Source: Comamonas sp.
GTDB taxonomy: Bacteria; Pseudomonadota; Gammaproteobacteria; Burkholderiales; Burkholderiaceae_C
Assembly: GCA_031277805.1 (NCBI GenBank)
Contig: JAITLR010000011.1
Coordinates: 30,036 to 94,035 of the forward strand
Reading direction: 5' to 3'
DNA length: 64,000 nt
The notes under the pieces are model-generated. The model worked only from the letters and a program-made list of their open reading frames with translations, searched no databases and was not told the origin of the DNA. Position 1 is the stretch's first letter. Every line of letters begins with the position of its first letter. The position numbers and the translations under genes are program-made. This document shows, one piece after another, positions 55,927 to 63,973 of the stretch.

Positions 55927-56805
55927 TCAGAACACGGGCAGAGGCAGGCGCTTGATCGCCTCCATGCCGCCGACCTTTTCCAGATATTCCTGCTCGCTGC
56001 ACTGCACGTACTTCTGCACGTAGCTGTCCCAGCCCCCCTCTTCCTTGCTGCTGGCCGTGTACTCCTTGAAGTGCTTGACGTCAAAGCCATACAGAGGTGC
56101 ACAGGAGGAAGGATGTGCACCACCGGGCAGATGAACCACACCCGTGGTTTCGGAGCGCTCCCAGAAGACCAGGCGAGCCGCTTCTGCCGACTCGAAACAG
56201 CTGGACTCGACCAGCTCGTCACAGCTCACATAGGTGTTGCTGGCGGCGCGGGCGAACAGATCGTCCATATAGACATCGGGGCCGGAGATCTGGCAGACGC
56301 CACGCGAGTCGGCTCGATCCACATGCAGCAAAGCCACATCAAGATGGATGGCAGGCATTGCAACCCACTCCTTGCCGTCGTAGGGCGACTCGATCAGACG
56401 GATGGAGCTGTTGTGCCTGAGTGCATCGGTGCCCAAGCCCACGCGGGTGGGAATGTAGGGAATGCGCATGGCTGCCGCCTTCAGGCCCAGCACCATCTGA
56501 CCTTCATCGATCTCCATCACCTCAATGGAGCCGCTCTGGCGCGCCTTGCGAAAGTAGGGCTCGAGCGGAATGAAGTCCAGGGACACAAAAGCAAAGATCA
56601 ACTTCTTGACCTTGCCCGCTGCGCACAGCATTCCCACATCGGCGCCACCATAAGCCACCACGGTCAGGTCCTTGACAGGGCTGCGCAGCAACTCGCGCAC
56701 CAGGGCCATGGGTTTGCGGCGCGGCCCCCAGCCACCGATACCAATCGTCATGCCATCCTTGATGGATGCCACAACGTCTTTTGCCGTCATCAATTTATTG
56801 GCCAT
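55927..56805 (-). CDS. scdL1: CoA-transferase-fold ring hydrolase, alpha subunit (IpdA-like)
   Basis: A 292-residue protein with the N-terminal MTIGIGGWGPRRKPMALVREL of IpdA-like subunits, and VMEIDEGQMVLGLKAAA, where E101 probably matches the catalytic glutamate of IpdA. With the beta subunit it should open ring C of the late CoA intermediate. It lies 16 bases downstream of tesB in the same operon. Confidence 0.84.
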   Translation of the reverse strand: MANKLMTAKDVVASIKDGMTIGIGGWGPRRKPMALVRELLRSPVKDLTVVAYGGADVGMLCAAGKVKKLIFAFVSLDFIPLEPYFRKARQSGSIEVMEIDEGQMVLGLKAAAMRIPYIPTRVGLGTDALRHNSSIRLIESPYDGKEWVAMPAIHLDVALLHVDRADSRGVCQISGPDVYMDDLFARAASNTYVSCDELVESSCFESAEAARLVFWERSETTGVVHLPGGAHPSSCAPLYGFDVKHFKEYTASSKEEGGWDSYVQKYVQCSEQEYLEKVGGMEAIKRLPLPVF

Positions 56806-56821
56806 GTCTCATGCCTCCTGC

Positions 56822-57724
56822 TTAGTTGTTTTCGGAGCGGCCCACGCTGAAGTCGTGACCCCAGAGGCTGACGGTCGTGAACTCGTGGGTGATGTGGTGG
56901 TCCCAGTCGATGATTGCGCCGCCATAACCGAACTCCAGATCGAAGTTCGAAGGCGTCTTCATATAGAAGGAAATCATCTTGTCGTTGGTGTGCTGGCCCA
57001 GCGTTGCGGACAGCTTGACCTGGCTCTTTTGCATGCGGTCCATGGCGCGACCCACTTCGGGCATGTTGTCCACCTCGACCATCACATGCACGCAGCCTGA
57101 AGGCGACGGGAACTCGGCCAGCGCCAGGCTGTGGTGACGGCCATTGGCGCAGTGGAAGAAATGAATGCGCACCGTGGGGCCGTCATCGCCTGCGGGCTTG
57201 AAGTTGTAGATATCCGAAAGGCCAAAGCCCAGCACATCACGCACAAAGGCCACGGTCTTGTCAAAGTCCGGTGCAGGCAATACCGTGTGACCCAGGCCGT
57301 AATCGCCCGTGATGAAGCGCGACACCCCCTGAGGCGAGGCGAAATGCGTGAAGTCGGACTTGAAGCCCCAGACGATTTCGTGACGATTGCCGGAAGGGTC
57401 CTTCACGATGACCAGTTGCTGTACCTGGCGCCTGGCGCACAGCTCGGCACTGCCGACTTCGTAGTTGACCTTGGCCTCGTCCAGCGTCTTCAAGGCGGCG
57501 TCGTATGCGTCCTTGTTCCCAACTTCCCAGCCAGATGCAGCGTATTTGTCATTGCTGCCGCGCTCCACCTGGAAGCGAAACTGGCGCTCGTCCATCTTGA
57601 TAAGCAAAGAACCATCGGCAGCCTTGCTGGGCATCATGCCCAGCACATCACGTGCGTAGGCAACCCAACGGTCCAAATCAGAGCTCTCGGCAACAACGTA
57701 CGCCAGTCCACGTATTTCCATCAT
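56822..57724 (-). CDS. tesB: 3,4-DHSA 4,5-dioxygenase (extradiol, VOC superfamily)
   Basis: A 300-residue type I extradiol dioxygenase with two VOC modules. The Fe(II) ligands H146 (GLGHTVL), H213 (GCVHVMVEV) and E264 (FDLEFGYGG) are at the BphC-type spacing. It cleaves the catechol ring A of 3,4-DHSA made by TesA1A2; TesD then hydrolyses the product. First gene of the long minus operon ending near 47869, with the shared operator 70 bases upstream. MMEI start: the first of two adjacent Met codons is used. Confidence 0.95.
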   Translation of the reverse strand: MMEIRGLAYVVAESSDLDRWVAYARDVLGMMPSKAADGSLLIKMDERQFRFQVERGSNDKYAASGWEVGNKDAYDAALKTLDEAKVNYEVGSAELCARRQVQQLVIVKDPSGNRHEIVWGFKSDFTHFASPQGVSRFITGDYGLGHTVLPAPDFDKTVAFVRDVLGFGLSDIYNFKPAGDDGPTVRIHFFHCANGRHHSLALAEFPSPSGCVHVMVEVDNMPEVGRAMDRMQKSQVKLSATLGQHTNDKMISFYMKTPSNFDLEFGYGGAIIDWDHHITHEFTTVSLWGHDFSVGRSENN

Positions 57725-57794
57725 GATGTCGGGGCCTCCAACCCAGTTCAGTTGTGGTGATGGAGCTGATTCTGGAGATGAGAAGCCTGAAAAA

Positions 57795-57815
57795 CATCGT
57801 CCATTGAGACTAACG
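57795..57815 (-). promoter_or_regulatory. Putative steroid-regulon operator before tesB
   Basis: Minus-strand CGTTAGTCT-CAAT-GGACGATG. Identical to the tesA2 copy at every position outside the 4-base spacer. 70 bases upstream of the tesB ATG. Confidence 0.75.
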
Positions 57816-58041
57816 AAGAGGTGGCTTTTTATGCAAAATCAATAGCACTCATCGCCTGAATGACGGCTATTGATGCGTAATGCTCCCAAACCCTGACAGC
57901 CATTTGAGCTAGCTCGCTTCGGCATTCGGACGACAGTTGGCAGCACACATAAAAAAGCTCCAACGCTTGCTCACTCCGTGTAGCCGCTGCTCTCGAAGAG
58001 GCAGCTTCTTGCCTTGGGGGCGGCCCGGCGGCAATAAAAAA

Positions 58042-58067
58042 GCCGCATCCCAAAAAGGAAATGCGGC
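58042..58067 (-). terminator. Terminator of the OYE operon
   Basis: A GCCGCAT/ATGCGGC hairpin followed by TTTTTTATT on the minus strand, about 70 bases past the OYE stop. Confidence 0.9.
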
Positions 58068-58136
58068 CAACACGATGCACCTCTTACATGCCTTGAAAGC
58101 CAGGACCCAAGGCTTTCTCCAGCAGGTTTTGCAAAT

Positions 58137-59219
58137 CTAGGCGGTCTGCACCTCTGCGGCCAGGGCATAGTCGTTATAGCCCTCGCCACCAGCCGTATAG
58201 AGTGTCTTGCGATCAAACTTCGACAGCGGCACCCCCAAGCGCATGCGCTGCACCAGATCGGGATTCGCAATGAAATGGCGTGCAAACGAGACGGCCTTGC
58301 CTGCACCAACCTGCAGCGCAGCCTCGGCGCTTTGCGCGTCGAAGCCATCATTGAGAATCAGGTTCTCGCCAAAGTTCTCTCGTGCCAGCCGGAAGGCATC
58401 AATGCCGGGGTCCGACACTGCCCGCATCACATGCAGATAGGCAATGCCCTGCCGTGCGGCCTGGCGCATCAGCTCGGCATGCGTGGCGGCGGAATTTTCG
58501 TCCGAGGTGTCGTTATAGGTATTGCCAGGATTCAGGCGCAGGCCGACACGGCCAGCGCCAATGGCATCGCTCATGGCAGCCAGACATTCGGCAGCAAAAC
58601 GCACGCGATTGGCAGCATCACCACCGTATTCGTCGTTGCGCTGATTCACACCTGAACTCAGAAATTGCATGCACAGGTAACCACTGGTGCCATGCAGTTC
58701 CACGCCATCAAAGCCCGCATCCATGGCGCGCTTCGCGGCCGCTGCGTGCTCGGCAATCGCCTGGCGCACCTCTTTGGTGCTCAGAGCCACAGGTACGTCA
58801 AAGTCTTGCATGCCTGCCGCATCGGTCCAGATCTGGCCATGCGCCTGCACGGCTGATGCCGAGACGGAACGCACGCCTTGCGGCTTGATATGGCGGCTGC
58901 CGATACGGCCCGAATGCATGATCTGCAGCACGATGGAGCCGCCGCGCGCATGCACTGCATCCGTCACACGCAGCCAGCCGCGCACATGCTCGGCAGTCTC
59001 GATACCTGGCTGGCGGCAATAAGCCTGGCCAGCTACCTCAGGCCAGCTGCCTTCGGCGACGATCAGACCTGCATCTCCTCGCTGGCCATAGTGCTCAGCC
59101 ATGATGTCCGTGGGTACACCGTCTGCATCCGCCCGGTTGCGCGTCATGGGCGCCATGACAATGCGGTTTTGCAGCGCAATCTTGCCCAGATTCACGGGCG
59201 TGAAAAGCGTTTGAGTCAT
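58137..59219 (-). CDS. Old yellow enzyme-family ene-reductase
   Basis: A 360-residue FMN TIM-barrel (NRIVMAPMTRNRA; VLQIMHSGRIG; MQFLSSGVNQRNDEYGG). In OYEs the substrate carbonyl is held by His-x-x-His/Asn in ELHSAHGYL or ELHSANGYL. Here the motif is ELHGTSGYL, with H176 kept but Ser179 at the second position. It probably reduces an activated C=C bond. Context and the operator at 60149 suggest a steroid enone; the Ser substitution may alter substrate choice. It lies 11 bases after the SnoaL-like gene. Confidence 0.85.
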   Translation of the reverse strand: MTQTLFTPVNLGKIALQNRIVMAPMTRNRADADGVPTDIMAEHYGQRGDAGLIVAEGSWPEVAGQAYCRQPGIETAEHVRGWLRVTDAVHARGGSIVLQIMHSGRIGSRHIKPQGVRSVSASAVQAHGQIWTDAAGMQDFDVPVALSTKEVRQAIAEHAAAAKRAMDAGFDGVELHGTSGYLCMQFLSSGVNQRNDEYGGDAANRVRFAAECLAAMSDAIGAGRVGLRLNPGNTYNDTSDENSAATHAELMRQAARQGIAYLHVMRAVSDPGIDAFRLARENFGENLILNDGFDAQSAEAALQVGAGKAVSFARHFIANPDLVQRMRLGVPLSKFDRKTLYTAGGEGYNDYALAAEVQTA

Positions 59220-59230
59220 AGAGGCTCTCC

Positions 59231-59878
59231 TTAGCGCACACGCATGCGCGGTGGCGGCGTGTCGCGGCGCATGGTCTTGAGGAATTGCTCCAGCGGCGCG
59301 GGCGCTGCCACCTGGGGCAGCTCATCCTTGCCCGGGCGGTGCGCCCAGAATTCCTTCCAGCTCGGGAACAGGTCATGGAAGACACCGTGATAGGGCTCAC
59401 GGCCTGGCCAGCGCATCTTCATATCGCCGATGGGCGGCTTGTTCAGATCGCTGGCATACCAGTAGCAGGGCAGACGGCGGCGGAAGAGCCACTGACCGTC
59501 TATGCGCTCGTAATCATCCCAGTACAGCATCTGCATGATGACCCACTCGGCACCGCACTCATGCTCGTTCTTGGAATAAACCACGCCGGTCGCATGATCC
59601 TTGTTCACAAACTCGATGATGTGCTGACCCAGATGATGGGAAGTACCCGTGAACTGGTCACGCAGCGTGCTGTCCTGCCAGGCCTTGAAATGCTCACGAC
59701 CCACACGTTCCTTGCCCACGCGAATATCTGGAGCAAACAGGTTCACATGGGCATCCATGTCGCGCATGTCCAGCGACAGGGAATACTTGCCCGCCAGCTG
59801 ACGGATTGCATCCAGCGATTCCAGTCTGTCGATACGCTCTTCCAGCGTTTGCGGCCATTGATTCAGAGGTTCACTCAT
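59231..59878 (-). CDS. SnoaL/NTF2-like protein
   Basis: A 215-residue protein with the NTF2-like N-terminal helix (DAIRQLAGKYSLSLDMRDMDAHVNLFAPDI) and later strands ending in a proline-rich tail. SnoaL-like proteins include isomerases, dehydratases and dioxygenase small subunits; the DxxxHVNLF pattern resembles the SnoaL_4 group. Between the SDR fossil (16-base gap) and the OYE gene. No catalytic residues can be assigned; a steroid isomerase or dehydratase role is only suggested by context. Confidence 0.75.
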   Translation of the reverse strand: MSEPLNQWPQTLEERIDRLESLDAIRQLAGKYSLSLDMRDMDAHVNLFAPDIRVGKERVGREHFKAWQDSTLRDQFTGTSHHLGQHIIEFVNKDHATGVVYSKNEHECGAEWVIMQMLYWDDYERIDGQWLFRRRLPCYWYASDLNKPPIGDMKMRWPGREPYHGVFHDLFPSWKEFWAHRPGKDELPQVAAPAPLEQFLKTMRRDTPPPRMRVR

Positions 59879-59893
59879 CTCTTCAGCCTTCTC

Positions 59894-60085
59894 TTACAGA
59901 GCAGTCACCAGAACAGCAGAACGACCAGGCGTTGCAGCACCGATGCCGGAGCCTCCACCCGACACCAATACAATTCGGACTTCCAGACGCTTGCTCATGC
60001 CGATCTCTCCTAAACGTTGAGCAATGGCATGCCCCACACCCTGAGCAGCCCCTGTGACGACAGCCACTTTTCCCGCTAAACGCAT
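59894..60085 (-). pseudogene. Fossil of two SDR genes fused and truncated
   Basis: A 63-codon ORF with a good ribosome site (AAGGAG). Residues 1-28 are the start of one SDR (AGKVAVVTGAAQGVGHAIAQRL). After GEIG comes a second SDR start (MSKRLEVRIVLVSGGGSGIGAAT), and after 24 residues this also leaves the fold and ends. Two N-termini without any catalytic domain imply two successive deletions. The first gene behind the operator at 60149. Confidence 0.7.
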
Positions 60086-60148
60086 CAATGTCTCCTTGTT
60101 GGTTCAAATCCAGCGTGGTGACAGCGTAAGAAGAAAAAAGTGCCCACC

Positions 60149-60169
60149 CATCGTCCAACAAGACTAAGC
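60149..60169 (-). promoter_or_regulatory. Putative steroid-regulon operator before the SDR fossil/SnoaL/OYE operon
   Basis: Minus-strand GCTTAGTCT-TGTT-GGACGATG, 63 bases before the fossil SDR ATG. Keeps GTCY-N5-GACGATG and shares TTAGTCT with the tesA2 and tesB copies. Confidence 0.7.
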
Positions 60170-60250
60170 GGGTTGGAGCAACTCCGGCTTGATAGCCGAA
60201 AGCACCTGCCAACAAATAGGGAAGAGATTTTTAAGGCTCGGAAGCGAAAA

Positions 60251-60276
60251 AGCCAGAACTCGTGAGAGTTCTGGCT
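60251..60276 (-). terminator. Original tRNA-Cys terminator, now next to the truncated copy
   Basis: An AGCCAGAACT/AGTTCTGGCT hairpin followed by TTTTT on the minus strand. Directly downstream of the truncated tRNA-Cys copy. Confidence 0.85.
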
Positions 60277-60277
60277 T

Positions 60278-60327
60278 ATCTGGAGGCGCGAACCAGAGTC
60301 GAACTGGTCTAACCGGATTTGCAATCC
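60278..60327 (-). repeat. Attachment-site repeat: 3' part of tRNA-Cys
   Basis: A 50-bp stretch identical to 63924-63973. It covers the 3' half of tRNA-Cys from the anticodon loop to CCA plus three bases. The 5' half is missing. This is the layout left when an element integrates into the 3' end of a tRNA gene. Confidence 0.9.
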
Positions 60328-60368
60328 AATTACCTCATTTAGAATCAGCAACCTATATCACAACCACA

Positions 60369-60400
60369 CCAAACCAAACCAAACCAAACCAAACCAAACC
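60369..60400. repeat. (CCAAA)6 pentanucleotide tandem repeat
   Basis: Six perfect CCAAA units plus CC, 130 bases downstream of the Wzz stop and 40 bases inside the element boundary. Such tracts can change length by slippage. Confidence 0.95.
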
Positions 60401-60531
60401 ATCAAATATTGCCGCTACTCAGAAGCTTGCTCTTGCCTATTTAACGTGCTCATCATTCACGACACCTATCGGCGAGTCCATGTATTGGAAACACGAGGCA
60501 TGTCCACCAAAGGCTTAGGTTCTTGAACTTT

Positions 60532-61659
60532 CTATTTGCTGTAAACAGCTTCCAGCTTGTGCAAGGCTAACTGAGAATTAGGCTCTGTTTCTATGAGTAG
60601 ATCGCGCAGGATCCCTGATCGGATCATCGCGATCAGGAAGCCGATTGCAAGACCCAGGAACAAGCCAATTGCTAGGTAAAGGCTTTTGTTAGGAGATCGA
60701 GGCTTCAACGGCACATTTACTTCGCCGTCAATGTGGAAAATTTTAAAGTTCGTTGCAGCTGGATCCAGCTCTTTTAAAAGATTCAGCTGCGCCTGAGTGT
60801 GCCGCAGTCCATCGATAAAGGGCGTGTCATCACTGCGGTTATGAAGTACCTCAAGTTCCGCCTGTAGCGACTTTGAACCTCGCGCATACAACCGAGAGCC
60901 GTCAAGGAATGACGCAGCCGTATCCTGCCTTGGCGGCTGCGCCATAGTCATCTGAGGGTCTTTGATACCTACCGCCTGCGCGACTTTCAGTGCTTCAGCC
61001 AGTTGGGCCTGGCGGTCCTTTCTGAGCAACTCTGCAGTGTTTGCTTTCTCTTCTAATGCACGCTCTGTATTGCGCACATGTAGATTGATGGACTCCTCAG
61101 TATCTTTAATTAGAGCATTTCTTGCATCTTCGGATACTTGTGCCAAAAAAGTCTGAAGCCATTCAGCAGCCCGCTCACCACTGCGTGATTGAACATTCAC
61201 ACTGTAAAGGTCTCTCTCCCCCCTCCTGATCTTTTCAGGTGGAGGGGAAACTTTCAGGACAACCTTTAACATACGCTCGTACAATGCCTGTTTTTCCTCG
61301 TCAGATGCAGGAGGCGATTCAAGCGAAGACAGATAAGTGTCTCGGAAGAAGCGCTGCTTGGCTTCGTCTGTGACCAACCGACGCACGAAATACGCGTAGA
61401 CCTGATCTGGAGAGTATTGATCGAGTCCCGTCGCACTACTACGGCCGATGTTGAGTTGGGCTATTTCATTGATGTACGGTTTGTCCAAGAAAGCGCTGAC
61501 TTCATAGCTTGGCTTTACAGTGAAGACTGCCACAGTTGCAATTAGCACCCCGATGACTGTTGCAGCAAAAATAAATGGCAATTGCAGCTGTAGGCGGCTT
61601 ATCACTGAATGCCACGATAGGTCCGTCTTTTCAATGGTTATATTGACTCGGGAATTCAT
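60532..61659 (-). CDS. Wzz-type polysaccharide chain-length determinant
   Basis: A 375-residue inner-membrane protein with TM1 near residues 28-50, a long coiled-coil periplasmic region (about 60-325) and a C-terminal P/R-rich motif with TM2 (PRSPNKSLYLAIGLFLGLAI). This is the polysaccharide co-polymerase layout that sets O-antigen or capsule chain length. The start at 61659 (MNSRVNITIEKTD) is the family N-terminus; the longer frame lacks a ribosome site. Lower GC than the steroid region, in keeping with foreign origin. The only apparently intact gene of the element. Confidence 0.85.
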   Translation of the reverse strand: MNSRVNITIEKTDLSWHSVISRLQLQLPFIFAATVIGVLIATVAVFTVKPSYEVSAFLDKPYINEIAQLNIGRSSATGLDQYSPDQVYAYFVRRLVTDEAKQRFFRDTYLSSLESPPASDEEKQALYERMLKVVLKVSPPPEKIRRGERDLYSVNVQSRSGERAAEWLQTFLAQVSEDARNALIKDTEESINLHVRNTERALEEKANTAELLRKDRQAQLAEALKVAQAVGIKDPQMTMAQPPRQDTAASFLDGSRLYARGSKSLQAELEVLHNRSDDTPFIDGLRHTQAQLNLLKELDPAATNFKIFHIDGEVNVPLKPRSPNKSLYLAIGLFLGLAIGFLIAMIRSGILRDLLIETEPNSQLALHKLEAVYSK

Positions 61660-61862
61660 ACACTTTGCAAAGTTTGCACGAAAGAACGCCTCAGGCCCAT
61701 GCCATGGCACATGTAATTAATTAACCAGATACACTACATTTTCAACTACGCTTGATATGTCAATAGGTTAAACCACTCAGCTCGTCGATCCGGAGCACCA
61801 TCACGATCAGTGTCCATGACATCTATGAAGCTATTGAGACAGCCCCATGGTCGCGCTGTGTC

Positions 61863-62154
61863 TTATTTCGTGGTTAGCGGCCGCTTGCAGTTAGCGAGAG
61901 CCACTCGCAACTCCGTTTCGTATCCCTCCCGGCGTTCCATCTCGGCGCCAGCGGCTTGGACGTACATATCGACATCTGCGTCGGCTGCTAGATGTTCGGT
62001 GGGCATGCTTGGGCGCTCAGGCTCGGGTTCATCACAGGGCACCTGCAGGGACTTTGACCTGCTGAATCTCGACCCTCGCCAGCGGCGCGGCAGCGCAACC
62101 AGCCAGGATGACAACGGCCGCCAGCGCAGTCGAGAGTAGGGGGAGACGGCGCAT
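61863..62154 (-). pseudogene. Frameshifted Rz1-like phage lysis lipoprotein
   Basis: A GGAGGAG ribosome site precedes MRRLPLLSTALAAVVILAGC, a lipoprotein signal with lipobox LAGC. The frame stops after 40 codons. One base away, the reading continues as PCDEPEPERPSMPTEHL...VDMYVQAAGAEMERREGYETELRVALANC, which has the Pro-rich and AE/RE.Y style of phage Rz1/LysC spanins. A single inserted base explains the break. Identification as a phage protein is from pattern memory. Confidence 0.6.
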
Positions 62155-62226
62155 TACTGATCTCCTCCAAACTTCCGGGAGGCCAGCAGATCAGCCACTC
62201 GGGCCTGTGCGCTTGCGCATGCGACG

Positions 62227-63405
62227 CCCCCCCCCCCGGATCTGAGTAGCGTCTGACTCTGGAGTCCAATCCCGAAGACAGGAGATTGGACGTGAAAAAG
62301 AGATTTACAGAAGAACAGATCATTGGCTTCCTGCAAGAAACGGAATCTGGACTGCCAGTGACAGAGCTGTGCCACCGGCATGGTTTCTCTGAGGCCAGCT
62401 ACTACCTCTGGCGTAACAAGTTCGGCGGCATGAGCGTCTCGGACGCGAAACGGCTCAAGGAGCTCGAGCTTGAAAACGCCCGTCTCAAGCGGCTGCTGGT
62501 CGAGTCCATGCTGGAGAACGAGGTGACGAAAGAAGCCTTGAGAAAAAGTGGTGAGCGCACCTGCACGGCGCGAGTTGGTACGCCACATAATGGGCTGCGG
62601 ACTCAGCGAACGCCGCTTTACTGCTCGTCATCGGCATGAGGTTACAAGCCCACTGAAGACCGAAACGGTGCCTTGAAGGACAAGATCATCGTTCTAGCGC
62701 AACGCCATCGCCGTTACGGCGCCGGCATGATCTATCTCAAGCTCAGGCAAACTGAGCGAGATCGTCAACCACAAACGGGTGGAGCACCTGTATGTCGAGG
62801 CTGGTTTGCAAGTAAGGAACGCAAGCGCAAGAAGATCCCGCTGGCCGATCGCCACCCGCTACAGCGTCCGATGGCAGCCAACCAATGTGGTCGATGGACT
62901 TTGTCTTTGACTGCACGGCCGAAGGACGCGGCATCAAGAGCCTGACGGTAGTCGATGATGCGACCCACGAGGCGGTAGCCATCGTGGCCGAGCGGGCAAT
63001 GGCTGGCAACCAGTTGGTGCGCGTCCTGGATCAACTCGCCATTACAAGGGGACTACCCAAGGCGATCCGAACTGACAACGGCAAGGAGTTCTGCGGTCAA
63101 GCCATGCTGAACTGGGCCCACGCCAGGGGTGTTCAGTTGTTCCTTATCGAGCCTGGCAAGCCCAACCAGAACGCCTACATCGAATCGTTCAACGGCCGCT
63201 TCAGAGAGGAATGCCTGAACGAACATTGGTTCACCAGCTCGGCACGCCCGTGTGATCGTCGAGGCTTGGCGCCGGGAATACAGCGAGGAGCGGCCGAAGA
63301 AGGCCCTCGGCGGACTGACCCCAGCGGCTTATGCCCAAAGGCTGATGCAAAACCCGTTAAATTAATCCCCGGACTCCAAAGCCCAGTGCTACTGAAAACA
63401 GGGGG
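62227..63405 (+). mobile_element. Degenerate IS3-family insertion sequence
   Basis: About 1.18 kb. Imperfect terminal inverted repeats (left CTGAGTAGC...TGGAGTCC, right TCAGTAGC...TTGGAGTCC read inward) flank a broken orfA/orfB. The trinucleotide ACG occurs directly on both sides (62224-62226, 63406-63408), compatible with a 3-bp target duplication. The left end starts with a run of 11 C. The exact ends are inferred. Confidence 0.75.
62292..63365 (+). pseudogene. IS3-family transposase orfA/orfB, multiple frameshifts
   Basis: orfA starts VKKRFTEEQIIGFL and has the helix-turn-helix CHRHGFSEASYYLWRNKFGG and the leucine-zipper-like KRLKELELENARLKRLL. orfB follows in pieces: KDKIIVLAQRHRRYGAGMIYLKLR, then a frameshift to KRKKIPLADRHPLQRPMAANQ, then WSMDFVFDCTAEGRGIKSLT with the rve DDE core (D of MDFV, D of RTDNGKEF, E of NAYIESFNGRFREECLN). 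At least four frameshifts, so it cannot make an active transposase. Confidence 0.85.
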
Positions 63406-63465
63406 ACGTCGGTGCTGGGCGCGTGGTTCTTGCTCGCATCGAGCTTCATGCTCTTCACTCAGGCC

Positions 63466-63758
63466 TCAGATGATGTTGGCAATCAGCACCTTGCCCAGCT
63501 CGATCTGCAACAGCCGCAGGATCTCCATGTCACTCTTGGCGGGCTGACCTGTATTCATCCAGGCGCCGATGATGAAGCGCAGTTTTTCATTTGGTTTGGG
63601 CTCGACATCAGTCCTGGCCAGATCTGCAGGCACGACGCCGGCAGCAAGCAGCATGTCGACCTGCTTGCCATAAGCATCGGCCTCTTCACGCGTTTCAAAA
63701 GCTTGTTTCTGATGGTCAGCTCAAAGCGGCCTGTCCGCGTCTCCCGCACACTCGCCAT
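63466..63758 (-). pseudogene. Tyrosine-integrase N-terminal remnant
   Basis: Starts MASVRETRTGRFELTIRNKL at 63758. A small deletion and frameshift follow, and the text resumes as FETREEADAYGKQVDMLLAAG, then VVPADLARTDVEPKP and LRFIIGAWMNTGQPAKSDMEILRLL. This is the N-terminal and start of the core-binding domain of Burkholderiales tRNA-targeting integrases. No catalytic domain remains; the IS lies just beyond. Its start is 165 bases from the intact tRNA-Cys, the usual place for an integrase. Confidence 0.8.
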
Positions 63759-63879
63759 ACACCCCTGACACTGTATAAAACAACAGCCATATAAAGTGTA
63801 CTCGTGTGGACGGCAAGAATGAAGTTCCACGCGCGGTCAGCATCGTTTTTGTGGGGGTTTTGCGCGTGTAAAACAAAAA

Positions 63880-63900
63880 GGCCTCCCATGCGGGAGGCCT
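63880..63900 (-). terminator. Terminator following intact tRNA-Cys, supplied by the element
   Basis: An AGGCCTCCC/GGGAGGCCT hairpin with T5-G-T4 on the minus strand, 24 bases past the tRNA 3' end. Confidence 0.85.
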
Positions 63901-63923
63901 AACTTGTTGATTTCCTTTGGGAA

Positions 63924-63973
63924 ATCTGGAGGCGCGAACCAGAGTCGAACTGGTCTAACCGGATTTGCAATCC
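63924..63973 (-). repeat. Attachment-site repeat inside intact tRNA-Cys
   Basis: The second copy of the 50-bp direct repeat, identical to 60278-60327. It covers the 3' half of the intact tRNA plus three bases. Confidence 0.9.

Larger units (their letters stand above)
57725..58136. other. 412-bp region between the tesB promoter and the OYE terminator
   Basis: Holds the tesB operator (57795-57815) and the terminator of the OYE operon (58042-58067). Frames present on either strand have no ribosome site and I consider none a gene. Confidence 0.5.
60278..63973. mobile_element. Decayed integrative element/prophage remnant in tRNA-Cys
   Basis: A 3.7-kb segment bounded by 50-bp direct repeats of the tRNA-Cys 3' end. 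It contains a Wzz gene, a frameshifted Rz1-like lipoprotein gene, a broken IS3-family element, and an integrase relic facing away from the intact tRNA. Most of the original element has been lost. Extent and origin are inferred from the repeats and the integrase relic. Confidence 0.8.

Noticed and set aside
60278..60327. A second tRNA-Cys gene
   Set aside because: The 5' half and the D-arm are missing, so no cloverleaf can form. It is an attachment-site copy.
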